Source: Hanleya hanleyi
Taxonomy: Eukaryota; Mollusca; Polyplacophora; Lepidopleurida; Hanleyidae
NCBI GenBank assembly: GCA_036873755.1
Contig: JAVTVY010047932.1
Coordinates: 165,099-229,098, forward strand
Direction: 5' to 3'
Length of the DNA stretch: 64,000 nt
Translations under genes and position numbers: made by a program
Shown: in pieces, positions 34,896 to 46,708 of the stretch
Layout of the letters: every line of letters starts with the position of its first letter
How positions within the stretch are numbered: the stretch's first letter is position 1
The notes under the pieces: generated by a model
Told to the model about the DNA's origin: nothing
Databases searched by the model: none
The model's input: only the letters and a program-made list of their open reading frames with translations

Positions 34896-36431
34896 ATGTG
34901 AAAGTGTGATTTTCTTGAAACACAATTGTCTGATTATTACATTGCTTGTTTTATTTCACACCATGTTGGTTCCATCTGTATACTGTATTACGCTTATAAT
35001 TCAGATGGAGTTCCGCCATATTGACAGAAGTTCTCTTCCCCTAGCAAAACAAGTACTGAGAAACCTCAATTCGCAAGAAGTTCTAGCAAATCTCCAGAGT
35101 AAATTCGTCATAGTCCCAGCAGACAAAGCTCCGAATAATATAATATTCATATGTAAATATTACTATTACCAGGTGCTGGTTAAAGAATTGAGTGTAGACA
35201 TATCTTCATCAAATACGTCTACTTACTCCCAAACTGCATTTACTCTGGAAGATTTATTTAACAATCACAAAAAGTTTCTCAAGGAAAGAGGTATTTGTCT
35301 TCCAAGCAATCATAGCGACATACCAAAAATATACTGGACTCCCAAAATGCATAAATCACCATACAAAGCTAGATTCATAGCTGGTTCTAGAAGCTGCACC
35401 ACCAAGCTTCTTTCAACCCTATTGACGAGGGCCCTTCAGGAGGTAAAGCATTTTGGGAAAGGTATTGCGCCACTATTTTCAAGAACTCTGGCGTTGAATG
35501 TATGTGGATATTGAAAAACTCAAAATGTCTTACGGAAGAACTTGATGCTAAAGGTCACATACCGTACAGACATGTATCCACATGGGATTTCTCGACTCTC
35601 TATACTAAAATCCCTCATCAGGACCTTATTGACCGTATAAGTTCATTAATAGTATCTGTGTTCAAGAAAAGTGATCGTAGATATATTAATGTCGGAAGCC
35701 ATAAAGCATTCTTTAGCTCGACTACATACAAGAGATATCGTTCATGGGATGTTTCTTTGTTTATAGAGTTGCTTGAATTTCTCATTAAAAATATCTATGT
35801 GAAATTTGGCAACACAATATATCAGCAGCATATAGCTATTCCAATGGGTACTAATTGTGCACCCCTGTTGGCTGACCTGTATCTGTTCTCTTATGAATAT
35901 GACTATATGCAGGCGCTTTCAAAAACCGATCCATTCAAAGCCCGTTCCTTCTCATTCACCAAACGCTATATAGACGATCTTCTCGCTGTGGATAATCGCT
36001 ATATAAGTGACGCAGTGAAGGATATATATCCACCTTCACTGGATTTGAAGGAAACTACAGATAGCCCTACAGGCACATCTTATTTAGATCTCTATCTCTA
36101 TAAAAATGAAGCGGGCATTCTCTCTCGTCGACTTTATGACAAAAGAGATGATTACAATTTCGACATCGTAAACTATCCCTTTCTGGATAGTAATATTCCA
36201 GTGGGACCTGCATATGGCGTATACATATCTCGCTTAGTAGCATTTGCTAGATCCTGTGTTAAATGTGATGATTTTAATCAACGTCACAAAACATTGTTGC
36301 AGAAACTTATAAAACAGGGCTATTCCACCAAGCGCCTCCACTCAAAGTTTCTCAAATTTGGCGATACATATCGCATGCTGATAGCAAAATACGAACGTAG
36401 CGTGCAAGATCTATGGCGCTACGTTTCGTAA
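34873..36431 (+). pseudogene. Penelope-like reverse transcriptase, split by one frameshift
   Basis: Two overlapping frames (34873-35514 and 35502-36431) make one product of about 510 residues. The first has FVIVPADKAPNNIIFI, IPKIYWTPKMHKSPYKARFI and SRSCTTKLLS; the second has WDFSTLYTKIPH, IPMGTNCAPLLADLYLFSYE, the catalytic FTKRYIDDLLAV and PFLDSNIPVGPAYGVYISRL. The ADK, PKxHK, STLYTxIP, MGTxxAP and YIDD order is that of Penelope-like and related single-ORF reverse transcriptases, not DIRS. No GIY-YIG endonuclease was seen. A single -1/+1 shift near 35505 is the only visible lesion; a sequencing or assembly error there would leave it intact. It may be an insertion into the surrounding element. 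Confidence 0.8.
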
Positions 36432-38410
36432 CATGTGTCTAATTCCGCTTAACCCGGGGCTAGGGGCCGTATGAGCCTATGTACTTCAAGATCCTCATGG
36501 TACTCATATGAACAGTCACAATCAAAGCGTGACTGAGGTACATCATTTTTAGATGACGACTCTATAACGAATATTATGGATTAAGAATACTGATCAGCGA
36601 TACGGATTTGATATTTTGGAACATCATGATGTCTTGCCGGCATCATTGAAAACTGTTGACCGCTTCTCTCTTGCAGGAAACAAGCCTATGTTTATGTATA
36701 CTTTTGTCTTTTTGAATTTGGTGCTAATACTGTTATATGGAAATGGAATAGGTCTTTGGATTATGGACGCGGATATTCTCTAATGGACGACGGCTGGATT
36801 ATGAATGACGGACTAGACGCTTGTAATGCACTAATTTTAATTTCTTCCATATGAGAAAATTTAAAATTACTAGCGTGAGTGGGAAGGTATTGGCCGGCCA
36901 AGGATCAAGCCTAGTGACACGTGAGTCTTGAAGTCTTCTATGGTTTCTTTCTACCAGGTATGTATTACCGGTACAGTCTACTAGAGCATCAAACTGCTTT
37001 TTTAGTAATGTTCTTACTGTTCTTCTCGACAAATTGTTCGTGCTAGGTCATTTCAAATTATAAATTTTTGAATAACCTCATTTTCCTGCCGGCGAGAGAC
37101 TTAAATGTATTTCCTCTCTTCGGGAATTTAAAATTCTTTAAGGATCTTTCTTGGTTACCTGGAAAATCTTTGTTCTGGATGTCGGTTGTGTGACTTTTTG
37201 GTTATTAATAGTAACATTGTTGTAAATGTTTTATATTCTCTCCATATAAAACTCCAGTACTGAATTTCTTGTACAGGAGACAAATTACATCGGGAGAGGT
37301 CATAATGTAACCATGTTCATTGATACATTATTCATGTTCACTGACACAAAGATCCATAATCCCATTTATCTCATTGAGCTTACATTTGGTGATTAACGCT
37401 ACAAACATTTAATATGTTCATCTCTACTGCGTTTAAAGAGAAGGAAAATTATTATAATCGACTTTGGGGTTACTGTTTGCAACGCCCTTCTGTTACGTCG
37501 TGTGCTTTTATGAGTTGTATCCTGCTCCATGATGAGCATGTATATACATTAAGTTGTTGTGAATGAGGAAATCACTACGTTGTTTATCATATACAACGTT
37601 TCTCGCATTTTTCACATTACGCTTTCCTATTACACCTTGACGACATGTTCATTACACCGTCATGTGTCTCTCATACGCCTGTGCGTCATTCTATTACATC
37701 GGTTAGACGTTTCCGGTACGCCATAACGCCGTTTGTCACGTCATTTCTTCATTTGCGAGTTGCATATTTTATATCCATTCATCGGCACTTCCTTTGATTC
37801 TCCATCGTCGATCGTCGGTGGGAGGGGAAGTCCGTTCGTTTGGCGTCAACTTTCCACTTGTATCAATTCCTCTCGGGTTTTTCACAATGTGGTTTACTTA
37901 GGTTCGTCTTTACTCTACGAAGAGAGTTCTGTCCAGGCCTTGCTGTTTCCAGTCTGGAGTTCAGAATATCAAAATTGTATTGGAATCAGCAGTATTTGGT
38001 TAAATACTGTTATATGGAATAGGTCTTTGGATTATGGACATGGATATTCTCTGAGGACGACGGCGGGATTGGGAATGACGGACTAGTCGCCTTTAATTGA
38101 ATTCAGCACAGTGTTAACACAGAGCCATGTTGACTTTATCACACTAACATTATGTTGAGATCCATTTACCTTAGGATTGTGCTTGATCAACACAATGTCT
38201 TCGTGGTGTACTTGTGGGACAGTTTTTCCGACTTTCTCCATCAAGTACTTTATTCCTATATTAACCGTTACACCAATGGTTAGACTTTGACTTTATGGTT
38301 CTGTCGTCAACCTTAAGGTTGTTTATTATATGTAGGGTCTTACTCACTACGTTCCTATATTTGTCCTGGTGCCGAGGACGTGATCGTTCCCGACTCTATT
38401 TCCCTCGTAA
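36432..38410. other. Spacer with ~90-bp direct repeat
   Basis: A segment of about 90 bases containing AATAGGTCTTTGGATTATGG, GATATTCTCT and GACGACGGC occurs at 36731-36830 and again at 38008-38098, 1.28 kb apart. The first copy follows the reverse transcriptase, so the pair may be repeated 3' ends of the inserted retroelement. No other coding region was recognised in this stretch. Confidence 0.55.
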
Positions 38411-39270
38411 TTGACTTCATCCTTCACCTTCACCAGGATAGGGAGTTTCATATTAGCACCATGGAAGGCTGTCGATCTGCTCTGGCATGAATTGAATAGG
38501 GTGTTACGTCTTACCTTGGGTTCCGACATTAGCCTTAACGATAATATCTCTGCTCTTATTCACGCCTTCGCATTACAGTCGCGTTGTACTCGCCAACTGT
38601 TACCGAAATGGGATATCGGTGTGGTTCTGTGTGCTCTGATTATACCACCTTTTGAACCCTTAGAGTCCGCGTCTATAAAAACTGTGTCTTATAAGACGGC
38701 CGTCGTGGCGGCGTTTGCTTTGGCGTCCAGACTGTCTATACTTCATGCTCTTGAAAGATCTTCTATGTTCTGGACAGCGGATCGGTCCTGCATTTCTTTT
38801 CGGCCCATTCCTGAATTTATCGCCAAAAATGAGTCTGTTTGTTCAGGTCCGTGCGCTCAACGTCGTACTCCATTCCTGCGTTGTCAGACTTTGTACATGG
38901 CCTCGAGGACGATCTTCTGCTATGTCCTGTTCGAGCCATCCGCCACTATCTTACTCGTACCGATCCGTTCACGGCTCTCGGCTACGGTTATTCTGTCCCT
39001 TCGCCTGTCAGCAAGGCTTGACATTTAAAAAAGCCGCGTAGTTGAAGAAGACCATAAAATAGTCTTATCAATTGGCAGAAGGTAGATATACCATTGACGC
39101 TCCACTACTGTCTTCTGCTTCTTCTAATGTGATTCGTGCCATCGCTGCGTCATGGCCTGTATGGAAGAACTGACCCCTCCATGACATTATCCTGTCTTAT
39201 GCCTGAACAATTAACTCCACGTTCACTAATATCTGTCTGAGGGATATGACAGTGCAATCAATAGTGTGAC
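38411..39270 (+). pseudogene. DIRS-type tyrosine recombinase relic
   Basis: The first frame (38411-39028) contains LLPKWDIGVVLCALIIPPFE, then YKTAVVAAFALASRLSILHAL, the region of the first catalytic arginine. In another frame follow IPALSDFVHGLEDDLLLCPV and RAIRHYLTRTDPF. Further on, about 39110-39260, come SNVIRAIAASWPVWKN, the H/N-x-x-R box region, and CLRDMT, the tyrosine region being altered. The order and spacing match DIRS-group recombinases. At least two frameshifts and several stops inactivate it. It lies between the reverse transcriptase and the right inverted repeat, its usual place. Confidence 0.7.
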
Positions 39271-39359
39271 CACGCTTGGGCCACTGTGGCTACCCAGCAC
39301 ATTGTGAGTAATTTCAGAAAAAGAGGGGGGGGCGGCAAATTGTCACCATCGCAGCAAGA

Positions 39360-39420
39360 CAGCCATCTTGCTGTATCAACTCATCTCATCTCATCTCATC
39401 TCAGTCATATTATTATTATT
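39360..39420. repeat. (CATCT)n and (TTA)n microsatellites
   Basis: About five ATCTC units, then a short ATT repeat, 3' of the recombinase relic. Confidence 0.85.
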
Positions 39421-40172
39421 ACATATATTATATGATAATAGGCATCTCAGAAGGTAGAAATAAGTCAGTTTGACCGGCCGTGGATTCTATAATCACCAAT
39501 GAAGGCCTAACACCGGGATAGGGTGTACTCCTAACTGAAATTTGCTTCTGTTCTTCAGAAACTGACTTCCTTCTAGATGATCTCAGCTGGGTCCTCTGTG
39601 CTTTCAACTCAAAAGACACCTGCTCCAGACCTAGAGTCAACATTAGTGATGCAAGTACAGAGAGTTGACGAATGTGTAGCAGGACCCAGGGAGCAAGCAC
39701 GGTCAATTCCAACGCATCGTTTCATCACTCCAAGTATGGTGAGTTGACCTCAAGAAGCTTGCGGACTGAGAGTGGTGTGGACTTGGTACCTTCCAAGTAT
39801 TGGCAGCGCATGTCCTCCCCTTACTTATGGTTGGGCCAAGGATCTCCTTGTATGCAACGGCTGCGGCTCCGGACCCCCCTAGTCATACACAGTCTACCAA
39901 GAGGACCTTGATGTTGCCTACGGTGCCCCGGGATTCCTGCAACTTGGTGGAAATGTGTACCACATCACGAGCACAGTTACATGGATGGAGACACTCAGAT
40001 AAGTAAAACTGTATCAATTCCTTCAATTACCCTTTGTGTCTGTTTCCAGGGTTAACTTGATGTGTAATAATGTCTCAGATTTATACCCATGTCTGTGTCG
40101 TTCCAGCGATTACTAGTCTGCTATGGGAGTTACCACAAGGCCGAGATTCCCGCCTCCATATGTTGGTACTGT

Positions 40173-40268
40173 GGCATAGAATTGAAACAGGTTTAAGATT
40201 TGGGCTACAAATATCAAACATTTATAAACAATGTTTCTATTTGTTATCAAATCAAACCTGTTTCAATT
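40173..40268 (-). repeat. Internal complementary region of the DIRS-like element
   Basis: 40173-40212 is the reverse complement of the left terminus 32174-32213. It continues without a gap into 40210-40268, the reverse complement of the right terminus 40502-40560. This predicts a circular intermediate with right and left ends joined through ATTTGTAGCCC. Between this region and the right inverted repeat lie only 64 bases. Confidence 0.9.
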
Positions 40269-40332
40269 TGATTGGCCCTCCCTCCGTCCCCTCATGCCGG
40301 CCTTAAACACTACAGGTCTCGGTAATTATAAT

Positions 40333-40518
40333 GAGAATAGAGGGCGAGTATGGCTGCTGCAGAGTCTATATAGTAATCCTGCTGGAATGGGATGGGAGAG
40401 CTCTCCTAGGGGCGGACAACTCTCCGCTAGGGGAGCTAACTTTTAGTTTTAACTTCCGTTTTCTACGTTGTATCATCTTCCTGACGGAGATTAATAGGCA
40501 TAGAATTGAAACAGGTTT
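40333..40518 (-). repeat. Right inverted terminal repeat
   Basis: Complement of 32192-32377, from GAGAATAGAGGGCGAG to GAAACAGGTTT. The terminal motif with AAATAGAAACATTG follows it. Confidence 0.93.
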
Positions 40519-40854
40519 GATTTGGTAACAAATAGAAACATTGTTTATAAATGTTTGATTTTGATTGGACACGATTAAACTATGCAACATAGGGTACACA
40601 TGTGTATATTGAAGGCAAATCTCCCAACTTGCAGTTCAGCTGATAGATCGTGGTCCACTTCGAATTTATGAAAGGACTGCTCTCTGTTCCGGAATGGTTA
40701 ATTTGAAATGGAAAGCCTTGTATATATATATCCTAGAAGTCCTTAGAAAACTTTGAATATCAAACTCTGATTTAATGTAAAAAGTTATTTACCTGTAACT
40801 ATTCATCAATATATATGATCTAGTTATTTGTGAATTATTTTTTTTACATTGTAG

Positions 40855-40883
40855 AAGAAGCTTATGAACTGGACGGATCTGGG
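40855..40883 (+). CDS. Adaptor micro-exon (EEAYELDGSG)
   Basis: The acceptor is TTTACATTGTAG and the donor is GTAAGA. At 29 bases it completes a phase-1 codon and adds nine residues with one acidic tyrosine site (AYELD). The phases fit both neighbours. Micro-exons of this size are hard to prove by eye; the matching frame and acidic-tyrosine style support it. Confidence 0.55.
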
Positions 40884-40929
40884 GTAAGATCAGAATAATT
40901 ATGCATTTTACCTTTCTGCCCATTGGGCT

Positions 40930-41310
40930 GCAGGGTCTTGTAATCGGTATGTACGTCTGGTCATCCGTCCGTCAATCAACAATTTCTTGTTCGATCCATA
41001 TCTCGGTTACTATTTGATGAACAACTCCAAAATTTACATGGAAGATGCTTAGTACCTTGCCGATGTGCACTGTCCGACTTCTACAGGTTTTGATAATTTC
41101 TCTCAGAGTTATGGCCCTTTATCCCATCTGGTAAAAATTCCTGTCTGGTCCAGATCCCAGCTACTATTTGATGGACAAGTTTGAAACTTATATGGAACGT
41201 GCTTATTGTATTGCACATGTGCATGATGATGTTTGGAATGATATTGCATACTACCCTGACTATAATTATCAGTAGATACGATACCACATGACACAATCAT
41301 AATCAAGCTG
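40930..41310. repeat. Dispersed repeat related to the 161-bp family
   Basis: CCGTCCGTCAATCAACAATT, ATATCTCGGTTACTATTTGA, CAGAGTTATGGCCC and CAGATCCCAGCTACTATTTGAT parallel the array at 2166-3350, here as about two diverged units. Confidence 0.65.
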
Positions 41311-41875
41311 TGACATCATGTGCCAGGTGTCATGGCTTCAATATGTTTTTCATCACTTCTGTGTTTGTTTGTGTCTTAAAGTTGACTTCAATGACATTTA
41401 TTCAAGAAAAGACACCAATTTGTTGGTTGGACCACTACTCTGTATCTTTTAATGAGGGCGTTTGTTAAAACCATTTAACAGTTCGAGGGAGGGGGTTGAA
41501 CTGGAACCCTGGACATAATACGCAAACTTAATAATGTGACTGGAACCTTTCAAAACCTCTGGAGGTGCTCATGAACATGCTGATGTTTCCAGTCAACAGG
41601 AATGTTTAAGATGAACATTCTGCCCAGCTAGGAACATTCATCATGAATATAGAGATGATCAGATGGAATGGAAATGGCATCCCAAATGTTCCCTTAATGT
41701 GATCAAAACTTTCCCACTTTTCTTAACGCTCCCTGACCCAACATTTTAGAAGCTTATTAATAGACAATTGGTCAATACGAATCTCCTATATTCCAGAGAT
41801 ATACATAGTACCCATATATAATATCTGTATGATCCGGCCCCGTTGTTGTTGGGCAGAATATACTTTAATCTCTTC
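41311..41875. other. Intronic sequence without recognised feature
   Basis: No exon or element ends recognised. Confidence 0.45.
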
Positions 41876-42100
41876 AATAATTCAATCCCCCTATCAAAGT
41901 TTAATCACCCCCATTTTTGGGAGACAAAATTCAGCTATTCTAAGTAATTTGATCACTCTCCAAAGTCTTTAAAATAATGTAGAAATAATGGATTATCTGC
42001 ATGATTTTGGACCATTTTGTCAACTTGTTGTAATATATTTCATCATCCCAGATGTTATGGAGGGAAATTTCATTTCCTGTGATTGGATTATTAGAGGGAA
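41876..42100. mobile_element. MITE, TAATCCCTCTAATAATTCAATC family, copy 2
   Basis: TAATCTCTTCAATAATTCAATC at the left is mirrored by GATTGGATTATTAGAGGGA at the right. The interior matches 21880-22014 in inverted order (GATTATCTGCATGATTTTGG against CCAAAAACTTGCAGATAATC). Confidence 0.65.
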
Positions 42101-42153
42101 TGAACAATGTCTCATCAAAGCTCTGTTCTAATGTGTTAAATTTGTGATTTCAG

Positions 42154-42190
42154 CCTGATGAAGAGTATGAAGAACCCGCAGTGCCATCAG
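42154..42190 (+). CDS. Adaptor exon with YEEP motif
   Basis: The acceptor is TTGTGATTTCAG and the donor is GTGAGA. It is entered in phase 0 and left in phase 1. It reads PDEEYEEPAVPS. The EYEEP site is the closest in this gene to the consensus for Vav-type SH2 domains. It is the last tyrosine exon before the basic exon 9 kb downstream. Confidence 0.65.
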
Positions 42191-42362
42191 GTGAGAATCG
42201 CAATAATCACCCACACATACTGCAGGCATCACACAGTACTGGGAAAGCCTGGAAACTCCTGGAATTTGAAACTCAATTTTTCAGTCCTGAAAGTCGTGTT
42301 CGAACTTCACATTGGCCGTTGAATTATTCATGCGAGTCGTGGAAAAATACAAGGAAAGCTGT

Positions 42363-45036
42363 TACAGTACGTGAAAGAAATGAACTCAATAAAAATCAAC
42401 CCGATCTTGTCCCGATCTTTTCACCGTGTTAACACCATGCTGTCCCGATTTTGACCTGGTCTTGTCCCGGTTGAAAAATCGGGACAACATCGGGACAGCA
42501 TCATGACGTCCCGATCACGGTCCGATCTTGTCCCGATCTTGTCGCGATCTTGTCAACGTGTTGGTCCGATGTTGTCCCGATTTTCTCACCCGCTGATTCT
42601 CTTCCCATTCCTAAAAAGTAACTTAGAAACCCTGGCACTAATATGTTGTACAATTGAGATTATTTTTCTGATCCATACGGGCTGTGGCACCGGGTATATC
42701 ATCCTACTGTGAGTAACATTCACACCCGCGTGTCTACAGCGCGTCAAAACGAACATAAATCTGCATGGTACATGTTTGGATATAGTGATCAAACATATTT
42801 TCATTTGTACATGTATTTCATTTCTTGTCACCTATCGACACAATTCGGTTATATTTCGTTCAAACTCCGTTCATCCTTTTGCGTTCATTCTCATAAATCA
42901 TTAAATGTAAACGTGTGTAATAAATTATTTTGTCACATTCACGGAGAACAGTAGTTGAAAATGGCAATTTGTCACGGATTTCCAACTTCAAGAAAACAAC
43001 GAAGATCGATCTTCATCATCCCCAGATTCACAGAGATATATGTTTCTTCTTTCTATTACAATCAACTTTATATTAGATCTAAAAACATAATTTTATATGC
43101 TCTAAATTGAGGTAGGGATGAAATCTTTCGCGACGTCTGCACGAAAGAGTGCTCTCGCCAAGGTCCGCGCGAGAAGGTCACAGCAGGTCTTCAATTTCAC
43201 ATTCCGGTTTTCTCGTGCAAAAAGTGAATGCTTTATGCAAGAATTTCGTCCATTCATGCTAGATCTGCATTCTATTTGCGTTTTACAATATGATCTGTTA
43301 TGAACTTTTTATAGGATTGGGCGATATGAGAAAAGAAAAAGTTATTCAAAATTGTTTAATAATATTTTTTATCAGAATATTTATCTTATATATTCTTCTG
43401 TGCTATCGGTAAAATTATCTTGCATTCTTCTCGTTTGTTATCACATTAGTTCAGACAAATTTTTAGTATTATGTAAATATTCAGGAAGAATGGTCTAATA
43501 AGTTGTTTCTCTGTGATATCTTCCGTACATAAGCGACAGGTTTCCGCAACACAATTGTATTGAGGACGGAAAACATCTTTGGAATGTACTTTGTACGCCT
43601 CGATGAGAACGAATCTTTTTTTATACCATCCAGGATAATATTAATTAAGTATTTTATCAACTATTTTTTCTTTTGTTAGACCCACCCGATTACATTTCGA
43701 TTTTTGATTGATTGAAATTGTAGTCCCCTTCCCATTCGGATTTCGCGGCCCATCAACTCAATGCTCTATTTAAATTTCACGGTACATTTCTTCGTTCATT
43801 TAAGATCTTTTGCAGCGCTAGATATTAAAATAAATAATTAAATAATAAATAACAATGAGAGAGCAGAGGGAGATATTTATAAATAGAAGTACTAAAGATA
43901 TGTGGTATTTTATATTTTCTCTTGTCTCGCAAAACGGGATTCATTTTTTTGTTAATTTGAGCTCTAGGCTTAATTTAAAGTGTTACTATTATTATATTGG
44001 TAATATACTCTAACTTCGTAATGGGGATTAGATCAGCATGTACCCCATGTGAAATGTTGTTCTTTTATTCCGTTGTTATGTATTGCGGGGGGGGGGGCTC
44101 TTAATTCTGAGTACAATAAAAATTTATACATTCGTCTCACAAACAAACAAAAGACGCCGACTATAACAGAATCTTGGGACAACAAGCCATGTAGTTGTTA
44201 TAGTATTTTGAAAATCAATTCATCTGTAATCACAAATTCGGTAGACTATGGAAGTGAACAGTAGGTGATCACACTTCAGAAGCGCCGCACGGGTAGGAGT
44301 ACGTGGTGCGGCTGTTTTCAGGGGCATAGCTCTGCAGGGTCAAAGTTCGCACATTTGGACCACGTGGGGCTTTTCGCCGCGGAAGTAGAGACGACCTCCT
44401 TCATATTTCTTTATCTATCTGAACAAATTACAATCAGTACATTTTGTAAACATTTAACTATATGGGTTTCCGAGCCATTCTGTCAGTCATCCAACTTTAT
44501 TCACAGACAAACATGTACGGACGATTAAAGTTTAACGGCAGCAGCGGGCAGTCCACTGGCACTATGGTAGTCCAAATTTCGCTCACTCCGTTCGGTTCAT
44601 TTCGTTTCGGTTATTTCGTTTCGGTCAAACTCCGTTCATATTGTGGTCATAATTCGTTCAAACTTCGTTCCGGTTTAAAATTTTTGCGGTCATATTTTAA
44701 TAACTGAACCGAAACGAACCAAACGAGTGTAAACATTAACGCAATTGCCTCTGTATTGACATGTCACGTAAACGATTGTAATTTGAAGATAACAACATGA
44801 CGTCCCGATGTCGTCGCGATGCTGTCCCGAAATCGTCCCGAAGTCGTCCCGAAATCGTCCCGAAGTCGTCCCGATGTTGTCCCGATGTCGTCCTTGTAAC
44901 AAGACCGGGACAAAACCGGGACAAGATCAGGACAAGGATCGGGTTATCATCATGTTAACATCGTGACAGAATCGGGTTGTCATGATGTTAACATCATGTC
45001 ATCCCAGTATTGAGTTCATTTCTTTCACGTACTGTA
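42363..45036. mobile_element. TIR element with TACAGTACGTG ends (TA target), non-autonomous
   Basis: A perfect 29-base inverted repeat, TACAGTACGTGAAAGAAATG ... , ends the element at 42363-42391 and 45008-45036. If TA is the target duplication the element proper starts CAGTACGTG, as in Tc1/mariner relatives. Inside each end lie arrays of CCCGATCTTGTC or its complement (42400-42570, 44800-44945). TCAAACTCCGTTCAT words recur at about 42860 and 44626. No transposase was recognised in the 2.3 kb core. Confidence 0.75.
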
Positions 45037-46520
45037 CATGCACTGCTTTAGAAAAATCGGAATGCTGCATCTGAGGCATGTTACAAAGTTCGCTTCAAAA
45101 CAATTGATGTTTCTTTTTGAGGGAAATCTACGCTGAAAAGTTATATGGTCAGCAAAGACCATACCTGTGCCCTGATGATCTGCCACTGACCACATCACTC
45201 GGCAAGGGGCGTTTAATATTTAATGTGGAATTTTACATGTTCGAATGTGCATGAACCCTGGACAGGGTCGTGTCCAGCCGACATTTACTTGCGTAAAATG
45301 TATGGGCGCCCAAAATAAATTCCGCACAAAAGAGACCAAAGAAAAAAACTTACCTCACTGTTTTTTTATGGAAACCATTCTACTGGACACGTGCAGGGTC
45401 TGAAATATCCGGTATCGCATCGCAATTTGCGAGGCAAAATACGATATAAAATTGTTTCTGTATCACTTAAGTTGCGATACAAATAAATAACTTTGTTCTC
45501 AACAATACTAGCCTTAAAAGTCACTTCATCAGTTTCACATAAAGTCAAGTTAATTCGCGAGGCGAGCGCATCCATTTTCTCTACTTCCTGTTTGCCAGGC
45601 TGAATAACAAAGCCGGGCTGAATACTCTAGCGCATGTTGATTTGTGAACGTGTTTGAACTTCCGGTACGCAGAGCAGGTCAACGAATGCGGAAAATCCAT
45701 TTGCCTGAATGGACAGGCACTGACTGACCTGGACTACGATGACATGGTTTCATCTTTCAGAAATGATACACCACGACGAATTACTTTATAATTAAATTAA
45801 TTGATTTATTAATTGAAAAATTAAAATTATATTTTGATTCTGTGGTCAAGCTTTATTGGGGATTGATGTTAATTTTTATGGAAAACTGTCCATAAAGGTT
45901 GAAAATGTTACAAGTAACCCACTCAGATGTATTGCCTGGAAATGGCTCCGAATGCATTTCCGGCAATCTAGGACCCCAGAGCCTGGACCCCCCCTTACAA
46001 AAAAATCTTATAGGATCCTATAAGATAAAATCGTATAGGATCCTATAAGATTTTGGCCCAAAATCCTATAAGATTTTTTAATAGGATCCTATAAGATTAA
46101 AATCCTATAAGATTGAAATCCTATAAGATTGAAATCCTATAGGATTTTTTAATAGGATCCTAGAAATCAGGATCCTATAAGATTCAAATCCTATAAGATT
46201 CAAATCCTATAGGATTTTTTAATAGGATAACATTTTTTTAATAGGATCCTATAAAATTTAGTTATGGAATGGTTTCTTAGAAATCTACAGGATATAAAGT
46301 TTCTATGGGAATATTTGGATGAGTGATATAGGTCATCTTTTATAGTAACTCCATGAAATACAAAATGCCCCTGTGCTGTAAAATAGTAAATACATCAGAA
46401 AATGTATTAGCATAAACATTGCTTGTTTTGGATGTAGCACAGCTATGTTAAAGATAATCTGGTAAATAACTAACGCATAGAAAGAAGAACAAACAAATAC
46501 ATATAATAAATATTTCTTTA

Positions 46521-46680
46521 TTATGTACATGTGCCCTTTTGAGATATAAACGGAGGAACATATGAGGGCATCATAATCTCTCCATCAGTTTTCCGTACAA
46601 TTTCTGCTCGCCATTGAGTTTCGACTTCATTGCTTCCCGAATGACTTTCACGGAACTTGGAAATTTCTTCAGGCAGTAGT
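46521..46680 (-). CDS. Terminal exon of element-borne gene
   Basis: On the minus strand CATTCTCTTACAG is a good acceptor. Two frames are open: one reads YCLKKFPSSVKVIREAMKSK and stops at 46571-46573; the other begins LLPEEISKFRESHSG and stops at 46521-46523. An AATAAA overlaps the second stop, so the transcript probably ends just beyond. Neither frame continues directly in phase from the exon at 46926 using the plainest splice sites, so an exon or site has been missed. No family recognised. Confidence 0.45.
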
Positions 46681-46708
46681 CTGTAAGAGAATGAAATAAT
46701 TTGCAGTT

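Larger units (their letters stand above)
32174..40560 (+). mobile_element. DIRS-architecture retroelement with ITRs and internal complementary region
   Basis: Inverted terminal repeats of 186 bases (32192-32377 and 40333-40518) differ at only a few positions. Outside each lies a unique end: 32174-32191 on the left and 40519-40560 on the right. Near the right end, 40173-40268 is the complement of the left end (32174-32213) fused directly to the complement of the right end (40502-40560), exactly the circle-junction arrangement of a DIRS internal complementary region. A tyrosine recombinase relic lies at 38411-39270, on the expected strand and side. A Penelope-like reverse transcriptase (34873-36431) occupies the middle, and no DIRS-type reverse transcriptase was found. 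No target-site duplication is seen, as expected for recombinase integration. Confidence 0.8.

Noticed and set aside
34873..36431. Assignment of the reverse transcriptase to the DIRS or Gypsy group
   Set aside because: MGTNCAP-LADL and the PKMHK box do not match the Gypsy-like palm of DIRS enzymes; the Penelope-like reading fits better.
39428..39712. Minus-strand 94-codon ORF inside the DIRS-like element
   Set aside because: No recognised domain and opposite to the element's coding strand; likely chance.
43118..43303. ORF MKSFATSARKSALAKVRARR as a targeting peptide or gene
   Set aside because: Short, inside the non-autonomous TIR element, with no splice continuation; the basic composition alone is not enough.
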